DNA of 64,000 nucleotides from Streptomyces umbrinus (GTDB taxonomy: Bacteria > Actinomycetota > Actinomycetes > Streptomycetales > Streptomycetaceae), in NCBI RefSeq assembly GCF_030817415.1, contig NZ_JAUSZI010000002.1, forward strand, positions 2,790,001 to 2,854,000, given 5' to 3'. Shown here piece after piece: positions 41,620 to 50,000 of this stretch (position 1 is its first letter; the number at the start of each line of letters is the position of its first letter). The translations under genes were made by a program, and so were the position numbers. A model generated the notes under the pieces. That model ran no database searches. It had not been told where the DNA came from and saw only the letters and a program-made list of their open reading frames with translations.

Positions 41620-42530
41620 CCGAGGTGTACCGACCCGTCGTGTTCCACCGCCGGCTTGCCGTGCAGGTCGGGGACCTGCTTGAGCCAGTCCGGCCGGCCC
41701 CGCCGGGTCTTCGCCGCGCGGTCCGCGTCCTCGGCGGCGAGCTGCTCGCGGGTGGGGAAGTCCGTGGGGAGCCAGGCCGCGGAGGCCCTGGCGCGGGCGA
41801 GGAGATAGCCGACGTACGCCTCACGGGCCTCGTCCGGGGTCGCGAAACCGGGCTCGTCGGCGAGCCACGCGTCGGGCACCTCCGCCGTGATCGCGCGCAG
41901 CAGTTCCTCTGTCACCTTGGGCGCGAGCTCGGCGTCCGCCGCGCGGGTGTCGGGGGTGTGGCCGCCGAGCGCGTGCCGCCGGAAGTCGTACGCCTTCTCC
42001 GGCTCGGAGGCGTCCCAGCGGTGGTGGAAGACCAGGGCCGCGCCGTGGTCGATCAGCCACAGCCGAGGGGGCGCGAAGCCGAGCGTGGGCCAGATCATCA
42101 GGTTCGAACTGTGCGTCGTACGGTCCACGTTGACCGTGAGGGCGTCCAGCCAGATGATCCTGCCCGCCTCCAGCGGGTCGACCGGGAACGTCTTCGCGAC
42201 CTCCGGAGTGAAGTCCTTGGCGCCGGACAGGTAGTCCATGCCGAGATTCAGGCCCGCGCTGGCCCGGAGCAGGTCCTGGACCTCCTGGTGGGGCTCGTGC
42301 GCGCCGACCGCCGGGTCGAAGTCCACCAGCACCAGCTCGGGGAACCGCAGTCCGAGGGCGCGCGCCAGCTCGCCGACGATCACCTCGGCGACCAGCGCCT
42401 TGCGCCCCTGCGCCGAGCCCGTGAACTTCACGACGTAGGTGCCCAGGTCGTCGGCCTCGACGACTCCGGGCACGGAGCCGCCGGAGCGCAAGGGTGTTAT
42501 ATAGCGGGTCGCAGCAACCTCTCTCATCAT
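41616..42530 (-). CDS. HipA-family kinase-like protein
   Basis: The start is taken as ATG 42530 (MMREVAATRYITPLRSGGS); TTGGAG lies immediately upstream and ATG 42527 is equally possible. The 304-aa protein has kinase-like motifs GTYVVKFTG (nucleotide-binding Lys), AEVIVGELARALGLRFPELVLVD, IWLDALTVNVDRTTHSSNLMI (catalytic loop NxDR...N) and LWLIDHGAALVFHH (metal-binding Asp). Unlike true HipA toxins no HipB-type antitoxin adjoins it. It is translationally coupled to the Rdx gene downstream. Substrate unknown. Confidence 0.88.
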   Translation of the reverse strand: MMREVAATRYITPLRSGGSVPGVVEADDLGTYVVKFTGSAQGRKALVAEVIVGELARALGLRFPELVLVDFDPAVGAHEPHQEVQDLLRASAGLNLGMDYLSGAKDFTPEVAKTFPVDPLEAGRIIWLDALTVNVDRTTHSSNLMIWPTLGFAPPRLWLIDHGAALVFHHRWDASEPEKAYDFRRHALGGHTPDTRAADAELAPKVTEELLRAITAEVPDAWLADEPGFATPDEAREAYVGYLLARARASAAWLPTDFPTREQLAAEDADRAAKTRRGRPDWLKQVPDLHGKPAVEHDGSVHLG

Positions 42531-42609
42531 CTCCAAAGGCCCCACAGTCCAATTGCCTTACATTCCACGGCGAGCTCCAACACGGTGCAATCCGGGAAAA
42601 CCTTCCCGC

Positions 42610-43376
42610 TCACCCCTGGGGAGAATCTGGGGAGTTTCGGCCGGCGTGCAGATCTCCCTGCTTCGCCAGCAGTCCGTCGATGGCCGTGCGCCCCTCGCTT
42701 CCGGCCTCTGGCATTAGTGAGCATAGTAACCGAGGGTGATCGTCGGCGAGGAGTGCCCGAGCCACCGTGCCACGGTCACTACGGACTCTCCCGGCTCCAG
42801 CATGATCGAGGCACAGGTGTGCCGCAGCACGTGGAAGCCATCCTTCGGCGCCGCCTCCCCCTGCCAGTCCTTTGCTCCCTTGGCACGCGGCGGGATGATG
42901 CCGGCCTTGGCCAACGCGGGCTTCCACGTGCAGGTGTTCCACGTGTTCACCGCAATGGCGTCGCCGAATCGTGTGGTGAGCAGCAGAGAACGCCTGAGCT
43001 CCTCGTCCACCGAGGAGGGCATGTCGACGACATGGGTCTTCTTCCCTTCGGCAGGGTGAAGTACAGCCTCGCCCTGACGGAGCCCGCGTCCCAGACCGAG
43101 CAAGAACGGAGGAGAGCTCGGACAGGATGCCACGCCGGTAGTCGACACCGAGGAGACGGTTGACTCCAACTTGGCTGTGTACGCACGCAGATCCGACGCC
43201 GTGATGTTCCTGAGGGGGCGTTGGCTCAGGTGCGGAATGATGTGAGGGTGCGCGCTCCGCTCCTGGTTGTCCTGGGTCTTCGGAACACCGCCTCTGCCCG
43301 GCGCCAAGTGCATCGCGATGTAGTCAGCCGGAGTGATGGATCCGTCGCGCGGGTCCACGATTTCGCCGCGCGGCGC
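42610..43376 (-). pseudogene. Degenerate tyrosine recombinase/integrase
   Basis: The coding remnant lacks the integrase N-terminal domain; an in-frame stop lies just beyond 43376, before the excisionase. It keeps VDPRDGSITPADYIA, HIIPHLSQRPLRNIT, Arg box I (GRGLRQGE) fused to later sequence by an internal deletion, and box II HVLRHTCASIM...WLGHSSPTITLGYYAH with the catalytic Tyr. A one-base loss after GYYAH shifts the C-terminal tail (MPEAGSEGRTAIDGLL...NSPDSPQG, ending 42610) into another frame. It is inactive, a relic of a pSAM2-like integrative element. Confidence 0.82.
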
Positions 43377-43393
43377 TCAACGCGTACGGAACG

Positions 43394-43708
43394 TCAGGCG
43401 CCGAGGTGCCTGCGCTGCTGAGGAACTGCGCGCAGCGGGTTCAGGGCCAGGTTGGAGCGGGAGTCGGCCTGCTCCTGCTCACGAATCCAGGCGTCGAGGG
43501 CTTCCCGCCGGTACATGACGCGGCCGCGGGGGCCCATGCGGAAGCTCGGCGGGCCCTGCCGCCGGTGACGCCAGACGTAGAGGGTCTGCGGCGAGAGACC
43601 GATATGGGCGGCCGTGTCCTTCACGGTAAGGAATGCGGCGCGTATGGCGCTCGTAGGGGCGGGTACGGTCGAAGAGACAAGCCGGGATGTGGCCGAATCA
43701 CAGCGCAT
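43394..43708 (-). CDS. Excisionase-like helix-turn-helix protein
   Basis: The frame beginning at ATG 43708 gives 104 aa. The recognisable part starts at AAFLTVKDTAAHIGLSPQTLYVWRHRRQGPP, a MerR-like winged helix, then RVMYRREALDAWIREQEQ, typical of actinobacterial Xis proteins. The first about 25 residues look non-coding and GTG 43624 is an alternative start. Xis would direct excision by the neighbouring integrase. That integrase is broken, so the gene is probably a stranded remnant. Confidence 0.75.
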   Translation of the reverse strand: MRCDSATSRLVSSTVPAPTSAIRAAFLTVKDTAAHIGLSPQTLYVWRHRRQGPPSFRMGPRGRVMYRREALDAWIREQEQADSRSNLALNPLRAVPQQRRHLGA

Positions 43709-43769
43709 GGCCGGGCAGCTCTGGCGACCGCGCTTAATGACCGTTGCGGTCGACCGGTACGGTTCGGCC

Positions 43770-44498
43770 ATGGATGTTTCCGGAACGAGCGCCACCGCTG
43801 AGAACTCCAAACCAGCGGCGGTCATCAAGGTTACCGCGCGCCAACTGCTGGTCAAACTGGGCGCCGGAGGGCTGTCCCTGGATGCCGTTGCCCGTGACAG
43901 CGGTCTTGCCGTCACCGATATCGAAGCCGTGTTCCCACATCGGGACGACCTGCTGACCGCGCTGGTCATCGACGCCTACAACGAGTCCGGTGCCGCAATG
44001 GAGCGGGCCGATCAGGCCGCAAGGGACGCCCACGCGTCGGCCGGCGCGCGGCTCCTCACGGTGACTCGCGCACTGCGGCAGTGGTCCTTCGACAACCCCG
44101 CCGAGTTCACGCTGATCTACGGCTCACCCGTTCCCGAGTACCACGCCCCGCAGGACACGGTTCCGACCGCTTCGCGCACCCCCGCGGTGCTGGCCGGCAT
44201 CGTGCGTTCGGCACTGGAGGCCGGTGAACTCACCCCGCCCCGCCGGGCGGTGCCCGGGCCGCCGCTGCTCCTGCCGGAGGCCGTGCAGCTCTTCGGCGGC
44301 ACCCCCGAGGCTCCGTTCTCGGACATCATCGAGCGCGGCATCGTCCTGTGGAGCAATCTGATCGGGCTCCTGGTGTTCCAGGTCTTCAGCCGTACCCACG
44401 ACAGCGTCCGGGACGAGAGCGCGTTCTTCGACTTCGCCATCGCCGTGGCGGCCGAAGGCATCGGCCTCGAGGTTCCCCTGGACGAGACCACCGACTAG
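43770..44498 (+). CDS. TetR/AcrR-family transcriptional regulator
   Basis: ATG 43770 (MDVSGTSATAENSKPAAV) gives 242 aa; ATG 43737 in frame is an alternative. The N-terminal HTH is VIKVTARQLLVKLGAGGLSLDAVARDSGLAVTDIEAVFPHRDDLL. The C-terminal ligand domain has RQWSFDNPAEFTLIYGSPVPEY, characteristic of the WHG-domain group. It probably represses its own promoter and the 7-TM gene that begins 42 bp downstream on the same strand. Confidence 0.9.
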   Translation: MDVSGTSATAENSKPAAVIKVTARQLLVKLGAGGLSLDAVARDSGLAVTDIEAVFPHRDDLLTALVIDAYNESGAAMERADQAARDAHASAGARLLTVTRALRQWSFDNPAEFTLIYGSPVPEYHAPQDTVPTASRTPAVLAGIVRSALEAGELTPPRRAVPGPPLLLPEAVQLFGGTPEAPFSDIIERGIVLWSNLIGLLVFQVFSRTHDSVRDESAFFDFAIAVAAEGIGLEVPLDETTD

Positions 44499-44539
44499 AC
44501 CGCTCGCCGCGTACGCGGCGCCCACGGGGGAATCAGATC

Positions 44540-45694
44540 GTGAACACCACCAAGACCCTTTGCTTCGTCATCGCGGCGCTCTCGTCGTATGCCGCACTCG
44601 TGTACCGGCTGTGTCAAGTGAGAAGCAACTGGCGGGACAGTGCCTACCGCACGCTGGTGGTCACTCTGCTGCTCCAGTCCCTCACGTTCACGATGGGTGC
44701 CGTCGCCATGGGAAGCGACAGCTTCCTGGGAGTCGGCAACCTCGCCATCCTGGTGATGCACGTCTCGGCGGTCGCCTTCTGCGTCAGCGCGCAGATCATC
44801 CTGCTGCGCTGGGCGGCCACCGCCGAGGAGACGACCCGGAAGGCCCGCTACTGGCTGATCGGCGGCATCGCCGTCAATGCGCTGCTGATCGCACTCTTCT
44901 TCATCGCCGACGGCTCCGACCGGCCGGCTTCGGACTTCAACACCGGCAGCGGCCAGCCGCTGATCCTCACCTACCTCTTGGTCTTCATCGTCTCCCAAGC
45001 GGTTCCATGCGTCACCATCTTCCGCCAGTGCGGCCCCTACGCCCGCATGACAGGCAAGGTCTCGCTGCGGCAGGCTCTGCAGCTGCTCTCCGTCGCCGCG
45101 GTGATGCTCTTCCTCTATTGCCTCGCCAGGACGGTCAACATCCTCACCGCTGCGAGCGGGATCGACATCGGCGTCTGGCAGGTCGCCGCTTCTGTCTTCA
45201 GCGCGGCGGGCATCATCACCCTCTCGCTCAGCCTGACGATCTCCTCCTGGTCGGCCTCGGCCACCAAGGTGGCCGCGTGGGCGCGCAGCTACCGGTCGTA
45301 CCGAGCCCTCTACCCGCTCTGGCGGGATCTGTACGAGTCCTCGCCCGACATCGTCCTGGAGCCGCCCGGGGGTTCGGTGTCCGACCTCAACTACCGGCTC
45401 CACCGGCGGGTCGTCGAAATACGGGACGGATGGCGGGACCTGCGCCCCTACATCGACCGCGCCTCCAACGGCATCGGCGGAGCGGACGCTGGGGCGAGTG
45501 AGGAATCCCGGCAGGCGCTCGCCGAAGCGGCGCAGATCAGACAGGCTTTGCTCGCCAAGCGCACGGGCTCCGTCCCCGATGACAACAAGGACGCCGGCGA
45601 CTTCGACGACCGCGACACAGACAACTTCACTGCGGAGGTCGAATGGCTCACCCAGGTCGCATCCGCCTACCGTAGGCTCGCCAGCACGACATGA
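44540..45694 (+). CDS. MAB_1171c-family 7-TM membrane protein
   Basis: GTG 44540 starts a 384-aa protein. Seven hydrophobic segments occupy about the first 240 residues, including LCFVIAALSSYAALVYRL, LAILVMHVSAVAFCVSAQII and ASVFSAAGIITLSLSLTI. A cytoplasmic tail of about 140 residues follows (SYRALYPLWRDLYESSPDIVLEP; LNYRLHRRVVEIRDGWRDL). The family is labelled a putative transporter, but seven helices plus a conserved soluble tail would also suit a sensor. It sits in front of an XRE/ImmA pair, an arrangement I associate with this family in actinobacteria. Confidence 0.88.
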   Translation: MNTTKTLCFVIAALSSYAALVYRLCQVRSNWRDSAYRTLVVTLLLQSLTFTMGAVAMGSDSFLGVGNLAILVMHVSAVAFCVSAQIILLRWAATAEETTRKARYWLIGGIAVNALLIALFFIADGSDRPASDFNTGSGQPLILTYLLVFIVSQAVPCVTIFRQCGPYARMTGKVSLRQALQLLSVAAVMLFLYCLARTVNILTAASGIDIGVWQVAASVFSAAGIITLSLSLTISSWSASATKVAAWARSYRSYRALYPLWRDLYESSPDIVLEPPGGSVSDLNYRLHRRVVEIRDGWRDLRPYIDRASNGIGGADAGASEESRQALAEAAQIRQALLAKRTGSVPDDNKDAGDFDDRDTDNFTAEVEWLTQVASAYRRLASTT

Positions 45695-45699
45695 GAGGT

Positions 45700-45797
45700 C
45701 CCGCCCGGTCTCTCCCCCGTCAGGCCGGGCGGGCTGCCCCTGTTCCCCCGTTGTTTTCCTTTTTCCTTGTCCGACCGGGCACATGCGCCCCGGTCGG
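45700..45797 (+). terminator. Two successive hairpins after the 7-TM gene
   Basis: CCCGCCCGG (45700-45708) pairs with CCGGGCGGG (45725-45733). Further on CCGACCGGG (45771-45779) pairs with CCCGGTCGG (45789-45797), the latter preceded by a T/C-rich tract. They separate the TetR/7-TM unit from the XRE/ImmA unit. Confidence 0.65.
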
Positions 45798-45847
45798 GCA
45801 AGGCCGACATGACCAGCAATCAACTTGGCTACCCCCGTAACCCAAGT

Positions 45848-45860
45848 TAGCTGCCAGCTA
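45848..45860. promoter_or_regulatory. Inverted repeat upstream of the XRE-ImmA pair
   Basis: TAGCT-GCC-AGCTA is a perfect inverted repeat in an AT-richer region. Related motifs AGCGGCTAA (about 45904) and GCGGTTAGC (about 45925) lie nearer the gene. It may be an autoregulatory operator of the XRE protein. Confidence 0.4.
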
Positions 45861-45973
45861 TCGGCGAGATCCAAGGTGTCGCGGTCTCGGCCGATTGTCA
45901 ACTAGCGGCTAATCTGCAAAACTTGCGGTTAGCTGAGGGCGAGTCCGAGGAGGTGATGGAGGGAGATTTCGAG

Positions 45974-46414
45974 ATGTCCGAGACTGACGACCGGCCTGTG
46001 CTGGCTGTGCGTCTGGATAACCTCTTCAAGACGGTGCGCCCCAAGGGCAAGCACTGGACCAACGCCGAGGTGGCGGACGAGCTGAAGAGGGTCAACCCCG
46101 AACTCAGGGTCGGGGGTGTGTATCTCTCGCAGTTGCGGACGGGTAAACGCTCCAATCCCTCACCGGACCTCCTGGCGGCCCTGGCCCGCTTCTTCGGAGT
46201 GTCGGTCGCCTACTTCTTCGACGACGAGGTCGCCGAGTCGGTCCTCAGCGAGGTCGCCGCCATCGAGGCCCTGCGCCAGGCAGGGGTGCGCTCCGTGGCG
46301 ATGCGGGCGGCCGGAATGAAGAAAGAGAACCTCCAGGCCATCACGGCCATCATGGACCAGTACCGGCAGATGCAGGGGCTGCCGCCCGTCACCGACGCCT
46401 CGGCCCAGGAGTGA
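45974..46414 (+). CDS. XRE-family regulator paired with ImmA
   Basis: ATG 45974 follows GGAGGGAG by about 9 nt; earlier in-frame starts would cover that site. The 146-aa protein has an HTH of the larger XRE type (VRLDNLFKTV; WTNAEVADELKRVNPELRVGGVYLSQLRTGKRSNPSPDLLAALARFFGVSVAYFF) and a C-terminal helix region (AIEALRQAGVRSVAMRAAG). The downstream ImmA/IrrE peptidase, 13 bp away, probably cleaves or inactivates this repressor. Confidence 0.9.
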   Translation: MSETDDRPVLAVRLDNLFKTVRPKGKHWTNAEVADELKRVNPELRVGGVYLSQLRTGKRSNPSPDLLAALARFFGVSVAYFFDDEVAESVLSEVAAIEALRQAGVRSVAMRAAGMKKENLQAITAIMDQYRQMQGLPPVTDASAQE

Positions 46415-46427
46415 GGGGAGCAGGCGA

Positions 46428-47006
46428 GTGAAGGGTGCCTGGAAGGCACGGTCGGCCGATCACGACCGGCGCAGTCAGCTCAGGAAGCTCCGGAAGGGCG
46501 GCGCACAGCGGATCGCCGAACTCGATCTGCCGGAAGTGGCCGATGTGGCCGAACTGTGCCGCTACCTCGGCGAGATCCGCGACCGCCCCATCACGCTGGT
46601 CCCGCTGCAGATGCCCGCGTCACACCCGTGCGGTATGTGGGTCGCCGCACGCGACGAGGACCTCATCTTCTACGACGCCAACACGACCAGCGCGCATCAG
46701 GAGCACATCATCTTGCACGAGCTGGGCCACATCATCTGCTGCCATCGCGGGGCGGGTTGGCTGGACGAGGCGAGTGCCCTCCTCCTCTTCCCCAACCTCG
46801 ACCCCGACCTCGTGCGTGACATGCTCCTGCGCGCCACCTATGACGACGTTCAGGAACAGGAGGCGGAGGTCATCGCCTATCTCCTCTCCCAACGGGTGGG
46901 CAGCGCCGAGGAAGGGCATGGCGTGCCCCCCGCCGCGGAGCCGGGGGAAGACACGGAGTCCGAGGAGAACGCCATGCTCAGCCGGATCGAACGCACCCTG
47001 ATCTGA
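46428..47006 (+). CDS. ImmA/IrrE-family metallo-endopeptidase
   Basis: GTG 46428 follows GGGGAGCAGGCGA. The 192-aa protein has the zinc-protease helix HELGH (H97, E98, H101) and a downstream Glu region (WLDEASALLL; VQEQEAEVIAYLLSQRV). In ImmA of ICEBs1 and IrrE of Deinococcus such enzymes cleave an XRE-type repressor under stress. The adjacent XRE gene is the obvious target. The nearby 7-TM protein may provide the signal, which is inference. Confidence 0.92.
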   Translation: MKGAWKARSADHDRRSQLRKLRKGGAQRIAELDLPEVADVAELCRYLGEIRDRPITLVPLQMPASHPCGMWVAARDEDLIFYDANTTSAHQEHIILHELGHIICCHRGAGWLDEASALLLFPNLDPDLVRDMLLRATYDDVQEQEAEVIAYLLSQRVGSAEEGHGVPPAAEPGEDTESEENAMLSRIERTLI

Positions 47007-47019
47007 CGTGGGTCGCCAA

Positions 47020-50000
47020 TCACCCGGCCGACGCCACCTCCTCGGCCAGGATCGACACGGCCTGTCGGATGTCGTCCTCACGGTGTTCGCTGGTGACGAA
47101 GAACCGCAGCCTCGAGAGCCCCTCCTCCACCGCGGGGTGGAAGATCGGATCGGCGATGACACCCCGGTGGAACAGCCGGTCCGCAACGCGCAAGGTCCTC
47201 GCCGAGTCGCCGAGGACACACGGCACGATCGGGGTGTTGGCACTGGAGCCCGTCGCCAGACCGGCCGACACGGCCAGGGCGAGGAAGCGTTCCGCGTTCC
47301 GCCGCAGCGTGCGTACCCGGTGCGGTTCCGCGATGATCAGCTCGGTGGCGGCCAAGGCCGCGGCAGCGTTGGCCGGAGTCAGACCGACGCTGTAGACGAA
47401 GCCCGGCAGCGTGTGCCGCAGCCACCGCACCATCCGTGCCGAGCCGCCGAGGTATCCGCCGCAGCTGGCGAAGGCCTTGGAGAGGGTGCCCATCCAGAGG
47501 TCCACGTCGGACCGGTCGACGCCGAAGAACTCGCCGACGCCACGGCCACGTTCGCCCACCGTGCCGATGCTGTGCGCCTCATCGACCATCAGCAAGGCGC
47601 CGTAACGCTTCTTCGCCTCGATCACGGCGGGCAGGTCAACCAGGTCGCCGTCCATGCTGTAGGCGCCCTCGACGGCGATCAGTACCCGTCTGAACCGGGA
47701 CCGGTTGAGCCGCAGCAGGTGTTCCAGCCGTTCGATGTCGTTGTGGGGGAACGGGCGTCGTGCCGCCCCGGACAGTGCGCAGCCCTGGAGAATGCTGTCG
47801 TGGGCGAGCGCATCGTGCAGCACGAGGTCTCCCGCGCCGACGAGGTGACCTATCGCGGTGACATTGGTGGCATGGCCGCTCACCAGCGCCAGGCAGTCCC
47901 CGACACCGAGGAAGTCGGCGAGCGCCCGCTCCAGCCGTACGGTCAGGTCCCGTTCGCCGGAGAGCACCCGGCTCGCGGACACCGAGGTCCCGTAACGCTC
48001 CACCGCCTGGTGCACGGCCTCGTTGACCGCCGGATGGCCGGAGAACCCCAGGTAGTTGTAGCTGCCGAAGGACATGTACGTCCGGCCGCCGATCACGGTC
48101 CTGTCGCGGATGTTGCCCTCGTGGACCCGGAAGTACGGGAAGTCCGCACCGCTGCCGACGACCGCGTCCACGCGCTCCTCGAGCTGCCGGACCTCCGGGA
48201 AGTCGTCGACGCTGGCGGTATCGGCGCCCCAGTCCGCCCGCGTCGGCTGGGGCAGGAGCTCGCCGGGGGCCGTCGGCTGGGTGAGGTGCGGATCGACCAG
48301 CTCGGTCAGCCGCTCCACGGTGAGGCCGGGCGAGAACATCTCCTCGGTGCGGAAGCCCCCGGGAACGCGCTTGCCGATGCTGACCTCCAGCTCCTGCAGC
48401 ATCAGGGAGTCGAAGCCGAGATCGGTCACCAGCGCCATCCGCTCGTTCAGGTCGGAGACGGGGATGACGCCGGCCCGCGACACCTCTTCGAGGACGATGG
48501 ATGCGGCGTAAGCGCCATGGGCTCGCGCCACCGCGGGCGCCGTGGGTGCCGCCTCCGGCGACGCGACCGGCCGGAGGAGATCATCCCCCACCGCCTCGAG
48601 GGCATGGGAAGTGCCCCCATCCTCACGAGCCGACTCGTCCACCACCCAGTGGCGGCGCGGAGCAAGCGGGCTCGGCGGCAGGGTGTACGGGGGTATTCGC
48701 TCCGTCAGCGGACGCAGACCCGAGCCTGTGACGGCACGCTCCGCCAGGTGCGTCAACGCGGCTGTGCGTGCCTCGGCGGACAGCGAGCCTGGTGTCGGCA
48801 CGGCGGCGGCCTCCGGCAGCTCACCGGGCGGCACCGTGCCGACCACCTGTCCCGGGGCGAGATGGCCGGTACGGCCCGCCGCCACGGCCTCAGCTGCCAC
48901 GGTGAGCTTGGTGGCGGCGTCAGCGGCGTCCTCCGCCACCACGGCGAGGCGTTCCGCGAGGGGAGTCCGGCGAGCCAGAGTGTCCGCCACCCCCGCCAGC
49001 GGCAGCTGGTCGTCGGTGATGGTGTGTGCCAGTTCCTGGGCGTAGCGGGCCAGACCGGCCCGGTCTCGGGCGCTGAGCACCAGCAGGTGCGGTCCACCGT
49101 CCGGTGCGGGTCGGGACGGTGCCGTGGTGCACTCCTCGACCACCAGATGGACACCGGTGCCGCCGAAGCCGAAAGCGCTCACCCCCGCCCGGCGCGGCTG
49201 CCCGGATTCCGGCCAGTGGGTCGGCGATGTCGGGACGATCAGCCTCGCGGCGTCGAGCGCGGGCCCGGCGGCCAGGTCGAACTTGGGCTGCGGGGGGATC
49301 ATTCCCCGGTGCACGGCCAGGGCCGTCTTGATCAGTCCGGCCATCCCCGCCGCGCCGAGCGAGTGCCCGAGCACCGCCTTCGCCGAGCCGAGGAAGGCGG
49401 GTGCGCCCCGCTCACCACGCAGTTCGCGCAGGGCACCGACCTCGATCGGATCGCCGACCGTGGTCGCGGTGCCGTGCGCCTCCAGGTAGGCCACCGAGTC
49501 GGGGCTCAGGTCCGCATCGCGGTAGGCCCGGCGCAACGCCCGGACCTGACCGGCCGCCTGGGGATGCATGCCGCCCGGCACCGTCCCGTCATTGGCCGTT
49601 CCCACGCCCCTGATCACCGCATAGACCCGGTCGCCGGCCGCCAGCGCATCGGCGAGGGGCCGCAGCACCAGGACCCCGGCTCCCTCTCCCAGGACGAAGC
49701 CGTCGGCCTCCGCGCCGAACGGCAGGCACCTGCCGCTGCGCGAGAGGGCACCGATCCGGCACAACCCCACCAACAGGTCGGGGGTGAGCAACAGTTGGGC
49801 GCCGCCAGCGAGCGCGATGCGAGTTCGGCCCGCACGCAGTGCGAACACGGCGTTGGCCACGGCCATGAGTCCACCGGAACACGCCGAGTCCAACGCATAG
49901 CTCTCACCATGCAGATCGAAGACCGAGCTGATCGTGTTCGGCCCCATGTTCAGCAGAAGTCCGGCCACGGACGTACCTTGCAGCTTGTCGACCGCGCGGA

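Noticed and set aside
42610..42942. A separate small gene encoding the integrase tail
   Set aside because: It is the continuation of the integrase C terminus after a one-base deletion and has no start signal of its own.
42531..43400. A tRNA gene or att site next to the integrase remnant
   Set aside because: I looked for cloverleaf-like sequence and for direct repeats matching a tRNA 3' end and saw none, so no attachment site is called.
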